Source: Bacteroidia bacterium (GTDB taxonomy: Bacteria > Bacteroidota > Bacteroidia > Bacteroidales > Marinifilaceae). Taken from it: a stretch of 7,905 nt of DNA. Positions 1 through 5,092 of this stretch are shown one piece after another. The stretch lies in assembly GCA_025999735.1 (NCBI GenBank), contig BNXR01000088.1, forward strand, positions 1 through 7,905, written 5' to 3'. Within the stretch, counting starts at the first letter, position 1, and each line of letters begins with the position of its first letter. A program made the position numbers and the translations under genes. Below the pieces are notes generated by a model. That model was not told the DNA's origin. It made no database searches and saw only the letters and a list, made by a program, of their open reading frames with translations.

Positions 1-144
1 GACAAACTAAGACACCGCCCATATCCATTCCAAACGAAAAAATTTGTAGTACACAGACAGGTTTTTGAAAAAATTCAACTATCTGAATTACAACGACTTT
101 ATTCTGGATAGTGCGCAATGTGGGTTAGTTTATTAATTACGCCA
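1..144. other. Left-edge stretch without a supported gene
   Basis: No gene can be assigned here. On the plus strand, frame 1 stays open from the window edge to a TAG at 109-111 (36 codons, ending ELQRLYSG), which could be the tail of a gene lying to the left or chance. On the minus strand an ATG at 26-28 opens MDMGGVLVC and runs off the edge; it lies about 110 bases below the minus-strand promoter at 145-174. The two readings compete and the window is too short to decide between them. Confidence 0.3.
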
Positions 145-174
145 CAAAGGTAATCCTTTTTTCCCATTCCACAA
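145..174 (-). promoter_or_regulatory. Bacteroidota-type promoter, reading leftward
   Basis: The minus strand reads TACCTTTG at 152-145, an exact match to the Bacteroidota -7 box TAnnTTTG. A partial -33 box, TTG at 174-172, lies 19 bases upstream. It faces the left edge, so its gene would lie mostly outside the window. It also sits just past the terminator of the 261-899 gene, as expected for a new transcription unit. Confidence 0.6.
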
Positions 175-183
175 CCACTACAC

Positions 184-215
184 GAAAAAGAAAAAGGGCA
201 GCATCTCTGCCACCC
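184..215 (-). terminator. Rho-independent terminator of the 261-899 gene
   Basis: On the minus strand, GGCAG (211-207) pairs with CTGCC (201-197) around the loop AGATG. A further G-C pair is possible past a one-base bulge. The stem is followed at once by T5-C-T5 (195-185). It lies about 45 bases after the stop codon of the minus-strand gene ending at 261. The short stem makes it moderate in strength, but the T tract is clear. Confidence 0.7.
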
Positions 216-260
216 TATTCTCGTCTTACTGAACATTCAGCCCATCAGGAGACTATGATA

Positions 261-899
261 CTAATATGCCTTTATATGTTCAGTATCACACTCTAAGGTA
301 TCGCCTTGTGGCTTCAGCATGCCGATGCCGAGTTTCTTTGCCCCTATGATTACTTCGGCGTTGAACGACATACTGGCAATGCCCAAATATATTTTGTGCT
401 TGGCAAACTTGGGGAACAACTTGCGGAAGTTTTGTACTTTCTTGGTGGTAAGTGTAGTCAAGAAGTCAGGATGAACGCGGTACTTTACCTCAATAATGGC
501 AATGGATGAGCCGTTGTACATCACAATATCAAACTCATCCTGCAACGTGCCGTCGAATGCTTTTATATTGGGTCCAACGTGGTCGTACCGTATGCCTGCG
601 AATGTCTTTTTCTTTTGCAAGGCATTGATAAAGTACTCTTCGGCAAAATAGCCGTTGTTGCTGGCTATACCACCAATCTCCTTCGACACATTTGCCTGAT
701 ACTCTTTAAGTTCTTTCCAACTTGCGTGCCATTCGGCAGACTCTTTTTCTCTGCGCTTGTCATACTCTTCTCTGCGCTTTTCTGCTTCGGCAGCTCTTTT
801 CTCTTGCAGTTTCTCAAATGCTTCTTGACGTTCCGCTATTCTGTCCAGAGTTGCATGTACGCTTTCAAACATGACTTGTGTGGGTACTGTTGTTTCCAT
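261..899 (-). CDS. Coiled-coil protein with PD-(D/E)XK nuclease-like domain
   Basis: A 212-residue cytoplasmic protein with no signal peptide. Residues about 15-70 form a highly charged helix rich in E, K and R, almost certainly a coiled coil. The C-terminal part (about 80-212) resembles the PD-(D/E)XK nuclease fold: an acidic FAEEYF helix (85-90), D121 and D124, then after a short strand E137-V-K139 in the sequence IIEVKYR. D124, E137 and K139 are the predicted metal and catalytic set. Such short coiled-coil plus nuclease-like proteins are frequent in Bacteroidota and cyanobacteria and are often annotated as DUF3782-type proteins; that family name is from memory. The ATG start is supported by a promoter 35-68 bases upstream. 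The gene is alone between a promoter and a terminator, so it is monocistronic, and no partner suggests a defence role. Substrate and cellular role are unknown, and nuclease activity is an inference. Confidence 0.8.
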   Translation of the reverse strand: METTVPTQVMFESVHATLDRIAERQEAFEKLQEKRAAEAEKRREEYDKRREKESAEWHASWKELKEYQANVSKEIGGIASNNGYFAEEYFINALQKKKTFAGIRYDHVGPNIKAFDGTLQDEFDIVMYNGSSIAIIEVKYRVHPDFLTTLTTKKVQNFRKLFPKFAKHKIYLGIASMSFNAEVIIGAKKLGIGMLKPQGDTLECDTEHIKAY

Positions 900-933
900 A
901 ATTACAATGATTAATGTTATTGGTTATCGACCA

Positions 934-967
934 CAAAGGTAACATTATATATCCAATTACACACAAA
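934..967 (-). promoter_or_regulatory. Promoter of the coiled-coil nuclease-like gene
   Basis: The minus strand carries TTTG (967-964), a 22-base spacer and TACCTTTG (941-934), matching the Bacteroidota TTTG / TAnnTTTG promoter. The spacer is one or two bases longer than ideal. Transcription would begin near 927, giving a leader of about 28 bases before the ATG at 899. Confidence 0.7.
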
Positions 968-997
968 CGAATAAAATATAGGTAGGGACGTAAAAAT

Positions 998-1034
998 GTA
1001 GAGACGGGGTCGTACATATAAACCCCGTCTCTAC
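998..1034 (-). terminator. Perfect 12-bp hairpin with T tract; also a dispersed repeat
   Basis: GTAGAGACGGGG (998-1009) and its exact complement (1023-1034) flank a 13-base loop. Read on the minus strand, the stem is followed by ATTTTTA, so it can terminate transcription coming from the lipoprotein gene (1207-2109) before the next promoter at 934-967. The same 12-base arm recurs inside the ispH coding region at 5854-5865, so this is a copy of a dispersed palindromic element used as, or doubling as, a terminator. Confidence 0.65.
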
Positions 1035-1036
1035 TA

Positions 1037-1053
1037 TGCGGGCTTGACCCGCA
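1037..1053. repeat. Short palindrome (6-bp stem)
   Basis: TGCGGG and CCCGCA flank the five-base loop CTTGA. It follows the 998-1034 hairpin by two bases. It is similar in design, a GC-rich stem with a 3-5 base loop, to the hairpins at 2468-2782. Confidence 0.6.
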
Positions 1054-1055
1054 AC

Positions 1056-1190
1056 CTCCTTGTCTTGAACCGTGCAAGGTGAGCAAGATTGTCAAGATTG
1101 AAGGATTACCAAGATAATTGTCTCATCTCTTCCCTTTCTCTTTCATCATGCTAATCTTGTTAATCTTATTAAAATCGTGGTTCAGACGAA
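1056..1190. repeat. MITE-like dispersed element with imperfect inverted ends
   Basis: The left end, CTCCTTGTCTTGAACC (1056-1071), is the exact reverse complement of 3079-3094. The right part (1144-1187) is a direct copy of 3045-3088 with a few changes, sharing a 16-base block TAATCTTATTAAAATC. The two ends are therefore imperfect inverted repeats of each other, TGTCTTGAACC against GGTTCAGACGA. The interior is AT-rich with several AAGATT repeats and no ORF. It lies between the stop of the lipoprotein gene and its probable terminator, so it would be transcribed in the 3' UTR. Confidence 0.55.
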
Positions 1191-1206
1191 CTATCTACTC
1201 TACCCA

Positions 1207-2109
1207 TCAAGGTATAACGGTTACTTGTACGTTTACATAGTAGCTATCACCATCTTCGTCCCACACATTACCTCGTATGTCGAATACATTATCTACACCG
1301 CCCCAGTCTGGAGAGGGGGTGAACGTGGCTACCTTCTTGTCGGTACTCCAAGTTAAGTTAGGAGAAGGAGCACCATATACATTGAGACTGTTGCTGGTTA
1401 TGGCGTGATTGAAGGTTAAGGTTAAGGCGGCATTGTCCTTTACCGTGCTTGTGAAACCCACCAATATCAAGTCTTCATCTGTCGTAAATTCCGTATATTG
1501 CAACGCCTTGAAAATAGGCACAGAACTGCCTGTGTTACTTACGTATGTACTACCGCTAAAATAAACAGCGTTACTACCTTTCTTCAGAAAGGTAGCAAAA
1601 TTACCAGACTTACCTTCCGGTAGTCCCGTAATGGTATATTTACCGTTAGCATCAGTGGTTGCCTTATATGCCGTCTGAACATAAGCCCCACCATCCAGCG
1701 TGAACACTACCTCCACGGCATTGGCAGGGCTAATGCTGCCATTCAACGCTTCGAAAGTGACGATGCCTGTTAACGATGCACCGCCTTTGTTGAGTGTAAT
1801 GCTGGTGCCGGTCGCATACGCATCCAAGTAGCCGGCCGCGCTCACAATAATGATGACTTGGTCATTTGCGGGGAACGACAGCGTAGCGGTACCGTCGGCA
1901 GCGGTTTTTACTTCAGCGCCTGTACTCGCTTTGAGAGTGGCGTCTGCAATGGGATTACCCTTGTCGTCGCGAACCAAATAGGTCTCTTTACTAACCGTAG
2001 TGTCTTTGGTGGTGACGTCCATTTTGTCCTCACCGCAAGAGGTTGCGGCAATCACAGTGGCAAACATAGCGGTAGCCACAATCATAACTTTGATAATAGA
2101 TTGTTTCAT
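1207..2109 (-). CDS. Secreted lipoprotein with carboxypeptidase-regulatory-like and Ig-like domains
   Basis: A 300-residue exported lipoprotein. The N-terminus is a signal peptide (K2, hydrophobic 5-22) with lipobox ATS-C25. The acidic GED following the cysteine resembles Bacteroidota surface-export signals, so an outer-surface location is likely but not proven. Residues about 43-107 (VRDDKGNPIADATL, then AADGTATLSFP and AAGY) look like a carboxypeptidase-regulatory-like beta sandwich. Residues about 112-195 contain a second such unit (TTDANGKYTITGLPEG). Residues about 218-300 (LTLTFNHAI, TWSTDKKVATFTP, VFDIRGNVWDEDGD) match the pattern of SbsA/Big_5-type Ig-like domains. No catalytic site is visible, so a binding, adhesive or structural role is inferred. 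The gene is monocistronic, with a strong promoter and a 5' leader of about 50 bases. The specific ligand is unknown. Confidence 0.85.
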   Translation of the reverse strand: MKQSIIKVMIVATAMFATVIAATSCGEDKMDVTTKDTTVSKETYLVRDDKGNPIADATLKASTGAEVKTAADGTATLSFPANDQVIIIVSAAGYLDAYATGTSITLNKGGASLTGIVTFEALNGSISPANAVEVVFTLDGGAYVQTAYKATTDANGKYTITGLPEGKSGNFATFLKKGSNAVYFSGSTYVSNTGSSVPIFKALQYTEFTTDEDLILVGFTSTVKDNAALTLTFNHAITSNSLNVYGAPSPNLTWSTDKKVATFTPSPDWGGVDNVFDIRGNVWDEDGDSYYVNVQVTVIP

Positions 2110-2168
2110 ACTTTACTTATTTAATTATTGTTGCCCTCCCGTTATATCGTTATTATTCGGACCCTCTG

Positions 2169-2200
2169 CAAAGGTGGAAGGCGTAAATACCCCTTGCAAA
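2169..2200 (-). promoter_or_regulatory. Promoter of the surface lipoprotein gene
   Basis: The minus strand has TTTG (2200-2197), a 20-base spacer and CACCTTTG (2176-2169). The -7 box differs from TAnnTTTG at one position only. Transcription should start near 2162, about 52 bases before the ATG at 2109. The tandem repeat at 2205-2342 begins only five bases upstream of the -33 box. Confidence 0.65.
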
Positions 2201-2204
2201 TGGT

Positions 2205-2342
2205 GGAACTCTATTTGTTTATTTTGCGCCTGTTAGACCGTTGCGCCATTGGAACTCTATTTGTTTATTTTGCGCCTGTTAGCCATTGCGCCATTGGAAC
2301 TCTATGTATATTATCCTGCGCCCGTTCGGACCATTGCGCATT
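2205..2342. repeat. Three tandem copies of a ~46-bp repeat
   Basis: Copies start at 2205, 2251 and 2296 with the shared opening GGAACTCTAT. Copies 1 and 2 are nearly identical (46 and 45 bp, sharing TTGTTTATTTTGCGCCTGTT). Copy 3 (about 47 bp) has diverged, with TATCCTGCGCCCGTT. Each unit ends in a TTGCGC-ATT block. The array lies immediately upstream of the lipoprotein promoter, where upstream-element or regulator binding is possible but not shown. Frames through it give only repetitive peptides, so it is not taken as coding. Confidence 0.85.
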
Positions 2343-2444
2343 CCCCGTCATGCCGATGGGACAGCTTTAGAAGAGTACCGATAAATAGACTAAATATGTT
2401 AGTGACTTAGGAATTTAGTAATTTCGTAATTTAGACCCCGCATC
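2343..2444. repeat. AT-rich spacer with an 8-bp tandem repeat
   Basis: The spacer has no gene. AATTTAGT (2412-2419), AATTTCGT (2420-2427) and AATTTAG (2428-2434) form a short three-unit tandem repeat. ACCCCGCATCGG at 2435-2446 recurs exactly 23 bases later at 2458-2469, so the 23-bp period of the next array already begins here. Confidence 0.55.
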
Positions 2445-2559
2445 GGAGTGTTATAGTACCCCGCATCGGCTCACCGTAGTGAGCCACATCGGCTCACCGT
2501 AGTGAGCCACACCCGCTCACCGTAGTGAGCGACACCCGCTCACCATAGTGAGCGACACT
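2445..2559. repeat. 23-bp tandem hairpin array (four good units, one degenerate)
   Basis: Units begin at 2468, 2491, 2514 and 2537, with a degenerate unit at 2445. The first two contain GGCTCACCGTAGTGAGCC, a 7-bp stem with loop CGTA. The last two have CGCTCAC and GTGAGCG, so the outermost G-C pair is changed to C-G on both arms together. The loop becomes CATA in the fourth unit. The spacer between hairpins is five bases (ACATC, ACACC). A multi-hairpin RNA, protein-binding sites or a REP-like repeat cluster are all possible. Confidence 0.85.
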
Positions 2560-2580
2560 CTATCCGTTTGGACACAAAGC

Positions 2581-2618
2581 GCACCGTTATTGCCCGCGTC
2601 AGCGGGCAATAACGGTGC
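2581..2618. repeat. Perfect 17-bp inverted repeat with 4-base loop
   Basis: GCACCGTTATTGCCCGC (2581-2597) is followed by GTCA and its exact complement (2602-2618). It is the longest perfect stem in the window. No T tract follows on either strand, so it is not a standard intrinsic terminator. As DNA it could extrude as a cruciform; as RNA it would be very stable. Confidence 0.9.
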
Positions 2619-2620
2619 AG

Positions 2621-2641
2621 GGGCGGGTTTGAGACCCGCCC
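2621..2641. repeat. 8-bp GC-rich hairpin
   Basis: GGGCGGGT and ACCCGCCC flank the loop TTGAG. It starts two bases after the 17-bp hairpin. A 10-bp palindrome ACGTATACGT (2644-2653) follows directly, so three palindromes are packed into about 75 bases. Confidence 0.8.
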
Positions 2642-2672
2642 ATACGTATACGTGGCAATGTGTTATGTTGGA

Positions 2673-2689
2673 AGCGGCTGTAAGCCGCT
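2673..2689. repeat. 7-bp hairpin with 3-base loop
   Basis: AGCGGCT, loop GTA, AGCCGCT. It is another member of the island of small GC-rich hairpins. Confidence 0.75.
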
Positions 2690-2701
2690 CTTGGATTATA
2701 T

Positions 2702-2827
2702 TTAGTGGGGGGGTGCTTCCCCCCCCCCCCCTACAACCACGCGGGTTTCAGAGGATTGAGTGTTGCACGCCGCAGGGCGTGCGGGATGTGTGGTGTGAGG
2801 ATTTAGGGTAGTATTCAAGTATTCCAT
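2702..2827 (-). CDS. Doubtful 41-codon ORF below an orphan promoter
   Basis: This is the first ATG (2827-2825) on the transcript predicted from the promoter at 2880-2911, about 46 bases from the expected start of transcription. It opens MEYLNTTLNPHTTHP and continues through the hairpin at 2765-2782 and the long C tract into a GGGG run, ending in PPH at TAA (2704-2702). It has no signal peptide, membrane segment or recognisable motif. Because it is made largely of palindromic repeat and homopolymer, it is probably not a conserved protein. It is listed because the promoter is near consensus and the frame depends on the length of the C tract. Confidence 0.15.
   Translation of the reverse strand: MEYLNTTLNPHTTHPARPAACNTQSSETRVVVGGGGEAPPH
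2707..2731. repeat. G7 / C13 homopolymer hairpin
   Basis: Seven G (2707-2713), TGCTT, then thirteen C (2719-2731). The tracts can pair, and the C13 run is prone to slippage both in the cell and during sequencing, so its exact length should not be trusted. Confidence 0.85.
2765..2782. repeat. 7-bp hairpin with 4-base loop
   Basis: GCACGCC, loop GCAG, GGCGTGC. It is the rightmost member of the hairpin cluster before the AT-rich stretch that leads to the orphan promoter. Confidence 0.75.
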
Positions 2828-2879
2828 GTATTAGAGTTCGTATATTAAACTATATCGTGTTACTATCTCTTTCGGGGCG

Positions 2880-2911
2880 CAAAGGTAATACATGTTATTG
2901 TAACCACCAAA
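2880..2911 (-). promoter_or_regulatory. Near-consensus promoter with no clear gene below it
   Basis: The minus strand has TTTG (2911-2908), exactly 20 bases, then TACCTTTG (2887-2880). This is the best match to the Bacteroidota consensus in the window. It would start transcription near 2873, reading into the hairpin island (2782 to 2468). No recognisable gene lies between it and the lipoprotein promoter 680 bases away, so it drives either a small or structured RNA, the doubtful ORF at 2702-2827, or nothing because the original gene is gone. Confidence 0.65.
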
Positions 2912-2957
2912 TAAATATTCATCTTTCGTTGTCTTGGGTGTTATGTGTCGTTGTGAT

Positions 2958-3038
2958 GTAGGGGCGCACCTGCGTGTGCGCCCTCATGACCAGGACAGAC
3001 ACGTTTATTATAGGGCAGACACGCAGGTCTGCCCCTAC
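2958..3038. repeat. Inverted pair of 26-bp palindromic elements
   Basis: The left element (2958-2983) has stem GGGCGCAC/GTGCGCCC with loop CTGCGT. The right element (3013-3038) is the same element in reverse, with stem GGGCAGAC/GTCTGCCC. Read in the same sense, both begin GTAGGGGC and keep the ACCTGCGTGT core, while two stem base pairs differ on both arms together (GC with GC becomes AG with CT). The outer ends GTAGGGG and CCCCTAC can also pair with each other across the 81-bp unit. Confidence 0.85.
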
Positions 3039-3044
3039 TTTCTT

Positions 3045-3094
3045 CATCTTGCTAATCCTTTAATCTTATTAAAATCCTGGTTCAAGACAAGGAG
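3045..3094. repeat. Second copy of the dispersed element seen at 1056-1190
   Basis: This matches 1144-1187 in direct orientation, with the shared block TAATCTTATTAAAATC, and its end GGTTCAAGACAAGGAG (3079-3094) is the exact reverse complement of 1056-1071. Only one arm is present. It ends 16 bases before the chrA -7 box, so it supplies the upstream promoter region of that gene. Confidence 0.7.
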
Positions 3095-3110
3095 TACCGT
3101 AAAAAATGCT

Positions 3111-3118
3111 TACTTTTG
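3111..3118 (+). promoter_or_regulatory. -7 box of the chromate transporter gene
   Basis: TACTTTTG matches TAnnTTTG exactly. No convincing TTTG is seen 19-22 bases upstream, where the dispersed repeat ends, so the promoter may be weak or the -33 box was replaced. Transcription would start near 3125, only about ten bases before the ATG at 3135. This argues against the longer ORF start at 2934. Confidence 0.5.
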
Positions 3119-3134
3119 CGCTCAAAATAGGACA

Positions 3135-3668
3135 ATGGAAGTATGGATATTATATGCAGGTTTGTTTTGGTCGTTCCTGAAGGTTGGCTTGTTTGGATTT
3201 GGCGGTGGCTATGCGATGCTTTCATTGCTTCAAAATGAAGTGGTCACGAAGCACGGATGGATTAGTAGCACTGATTTTACGGACATCGTGGCGATTTCAC
3301 AAGTTACACCCGGTCCGATAGCCTTTAATACAGCCACCTACATCGGCTACACAGCGACAGGCAGTGTTTGGGGAGCGGCTTTGTGCACGATAGCGGTCAG
3401 CCTTCCCTCTTTCATTATCATGACTATCGTTTGCCGTTTGTTTTTGTTGTTTCGGCATAACGTCTATGTCGAATCTGTCATGCGCCTGTTGAAGCCCGCT
3501 CTCATCGGTCTCATCGCTTCTGTCGTACTTCAATTGATAGATAAGAACAATTTTGCTGATGTGAGTAGTTGGGTGGTTTTTGCCGTCATCTTTCTGGCTG
3601 CCTTAAAAAAGGTTGACCCTATCCTGCTGATAGTGGTGGCGGGGGTATTTGGGTGGTTCTATTATTGA
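3135..3668 (+). CDS. chrA: Single-domain chromate transporter, ChrA/CHR family
   Basis: A 177-residue inner-membrane protein of the CHR superfamily, which exports chromate; many relatives have unknown substrates. Family signatures are FGFGGGYAML (20-29) and SQVTPGPIAFNTATYIGY (55-72, with the PGP turn). Hydrophobic segments lie at about 8-30, 50-70, 78-105, 118-135 and 145-175. The length fits the short, one-domain CHR proteins, which in other Bacteroidota usually occur as two adjacent genes acting as a pair. Here no second CHR gene is found on either side, which is unusual. The ATG at 3135 is chosen because the -7 box lies just upstream; the same frame is open back to 2934, but that part is repeat sequence. 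It is convergent with the binding-protein gene at 3717-4886, with 48 bases between stops and no obvious terminator. Confidence 0.85.
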   Translation: MEVWILYAGLFWSFLKVGLFGFGGGYAMLSLLQNEVVTKHGWISSTDFTDIVAISQVTPGPIAFNTATYIGYTATGSVWGAALCTIAVSLPSFIIMTIVCRLFLLFRHNVYVESVMRLLKPALIGLIASVVLQLIDKNNFADVSSWVVFAVIFLAALKKVDPILLIVVAGVFGWFYY

Positions 3669-3716
3669 GGCGATTATTATTTTACCTGCATCTCCTAAGA
3701 AGTACTCGGTGGACTA

Positions 3717-4886
3717 TTATTGCATCTCCTTGTAATATTGCCTCTGATATCCTTTCAAGGCATACGGATGGAACAGCAGCACACACTCTCGCAATAACCA
3801 ATCCGGTCGCAACGGAGTTTCCTCGTAGAAATTGACCTTCCCTGTATTGCAAACAAATATATTCCGCTTCTTAAAAGCCTCAAACTGTGAATAAGGGAGG
3901 TATTCCTGTTTCAGGCTTTCGTATGTCAGTTCCTGCGGTCGATTGTACTTAATGAGCCAGAAATCCGCCTCACAGCTTCTTTCAAATACCGATTCAAAGG
4001 ATAAAGGCACAGAGCCTGCGTGGGAGTTGTCCGCCCAGAGGTAATTCGCCCCTGCATCTCTGAGTAGGTTGGCCACATAACTTTGTCCACCGGGTACGTA
4101 CCATGTAGAGCCTATCCGCATCTCCGTAAGCACCGTTGGTAGCTGCTTTACATCTGCCACCAAGGATTTTACCTCGTTATAGGAGTTGGCAATGTCGTTA
4201 AATATTGAATCTGCCACCACCTCTTTGCCCACGAATAGCGCCAGAAAGCGGAGCCACTCCGCCCGTCCCAAAGGGTGTTGTTCCATATAATCGACACATT
4301 TTATCTGCGGGATACCGGTCTTTTCAACCCGTCCGGTGGGAGCATTGCCTACAGGCGAGGTGACCATCGCATCAGGTCCCAACTCCACCAATTTTTCTAT
4401 ATCCGGAGCAGTCGCCTCGCCAATATCCGTGATGGTCCCACTCGCTAACCCTCTTTGCACAAAGTCAGTACGGATATATTTCGATTCGCACACGCCAACA
4501 ATACGAGCTTCCACTCCCAGCATCTCCAACATCCCACAATGCACAGACGTACAAACCACCATCCGCTGCAAGGGTGTCCGCACAAGAATTGCTGTTGGCG
4601 GCATATTAGCTAACAAATGGGGTAACCAATCGTCTAACAAGGGTTGAGTTTTATCCACCAAGATATAATGATGCAACAATTTCGTTGTGTCCCACGGGTC
4701 TCGTACCTTTACCTCTGTATAGGCGGCGGGGCGTGTCCCGTCTATGTGGTGGCGGGTGACCGTGAAGCCTGTCGCATATTGCACGTGCTCATTTGTTGTG
4801 TCGGACGACGTCGCAGTCACCTTGTGCGCAACGCCTCTACGGTTGTCCAAACATCCTGCCGATAGGAGGATTACGACAAGAACCAT
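3717..4886 (-). CDS. ABC transporter substrate-binding lipoprotein, BtuF/FepB type
   Basis: From the ATG at 4886 this is a 389-residue protein with a short hydrophobic start and lipobox LSAG-C12, hence a predicted periplasm-facing lipoprotein. Residues about 105-370 fit the helical-backbone binding-protein fold (Peripla_BP_2) used for cobalamin, haem and iron-siderophores. Visible family blocks include RMVVCTSVHCGMLEMLGV (108-125), SGTITDIGEATAPDIEKL (149-166), HPLGRAEWLRFLALFVGKE (204-222) and GGQSYVANLLRDAGANYLW (266-284). The ligand cannot be named. No permease or ATPase gene is adjacent, so it must work with a transporter encoded elsewhere. The reading frame stays open through the 63-bp repeat array to 5096, and a gene caller would give 459 residues. 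The repeat-derived part has no protein-like features, so 4886 (or the GTG at 4892) is preferred. The hydrophobic segment is short and has no basic residue before it from this start. Read-through from ispH is likely, since no promoter was recognised. Confidence 0.8.
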   Translation of the reverse strand: MVLVVILLSAGCLDNRRGVAHKVTATSSDTTNEHVQYATGFTVTRHHIDGTRPAAYTEVKVRDPWDTTKLLHHYILVDKTQPLLDDWLPHLLANMPPTAILVRTPLQRMVVCTSVHCGMLEMLGVEARIVGVCESKYIRTDFVQRGLASGTITDIGEATAPDIEKLVELGPDAMVTSPVGNAPTGRVEKTGIPQIKCVDYMEQHPLGRAEWLRFLALFVGKEVVADSIFNDIANSYNEVKSLVADVKQLPTVLTEMRIGSTWYVPGGQSYVANLLRDAGANYLWADNSHAGSVPLSFESVFERSCEADFWLIKYNRPQELTYESLKQEYLPYSQFEAFKKRNIFVCNTGKVNFYEETPLRPDWLLRECVLLFHPYALKGYQRQYYKEMQ

Positions 4887-4895
4887 CCACACACT

Positions 4896-5092
4896 CCCAA
4901 CATGAAGACCGTCATTTCGAGCGTAGCGAGAAACCTCATGCTCATATCTGCAATTTGCCCCAACACGAAGACCGTCATTTCGAGCGTAGCGAGAAACCTC
5001 ATGCTCATATCTGCAACTTGCCCCAACACGAAGACCGTCATTTCGAGCGTAGCGAGAAACCTCATACCTCATATCTGCAACTTGACCCAAAC
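4896..5092. repeat. Three-unit 63-bp tandem repeat with REP-like core
   Basis: Units start at 4904, 4967 and 5030 and are almost identical. Each contains CGTCATTTCGAGCGTAGC followed by GAGAAACCTCAT. The third diverges at its far end. A partial unit end (CCCAACA) at 4896 shows where the array meets the gene. The core resembles a palindromic repeat that is widespread in environmental bacterial genomes (from memory). As 63 is divisible by three, all frames repeat every 21 codons and the minus frame joined to the binding-protein gene has no stop. Confidence 0.9.

Noticed and set aside
865..1095. Minus-strand 76-codon ORF upstream of the nuclease-like gene
   Set aside because: It overlaps the promoter at 934-967 and the hairpin at 998-1034 and ends inside the next gene. 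Its sequence has no recognisable domain.
2128..2370. Plus-strand ORF across the 46-bp repeats
   Set aside because: Periodic peptide from a tandem repeat, overlapping the lipoprotein promoter, with no motif.
2445..2559. CRISPR array
   Set aside because: The units are identical hairpins with five-base spacers. There are no unique spacers of 25-40 bases and no cas genes.
2548..2811. Plus-strand 87-codon ORF across the hairpin island
   Set aside because: It consists of palindromes and a C13 homopolymer, has no protein-like features and no promoter.
2934..3134. Sixty-seven-residue N-terminal extension of the chromate transporter
   Set aside because: The extension is translated palindromic and dispersed repeat, and the -7 box at 3111-3118 lies inside it. 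The family signature starts right after the ATG at 3135.
4896..5092. CRISPR array
   Set aside because: The whole 63-bp unit is conserved, including what would be spacers, so this is a plain tandem repeat.
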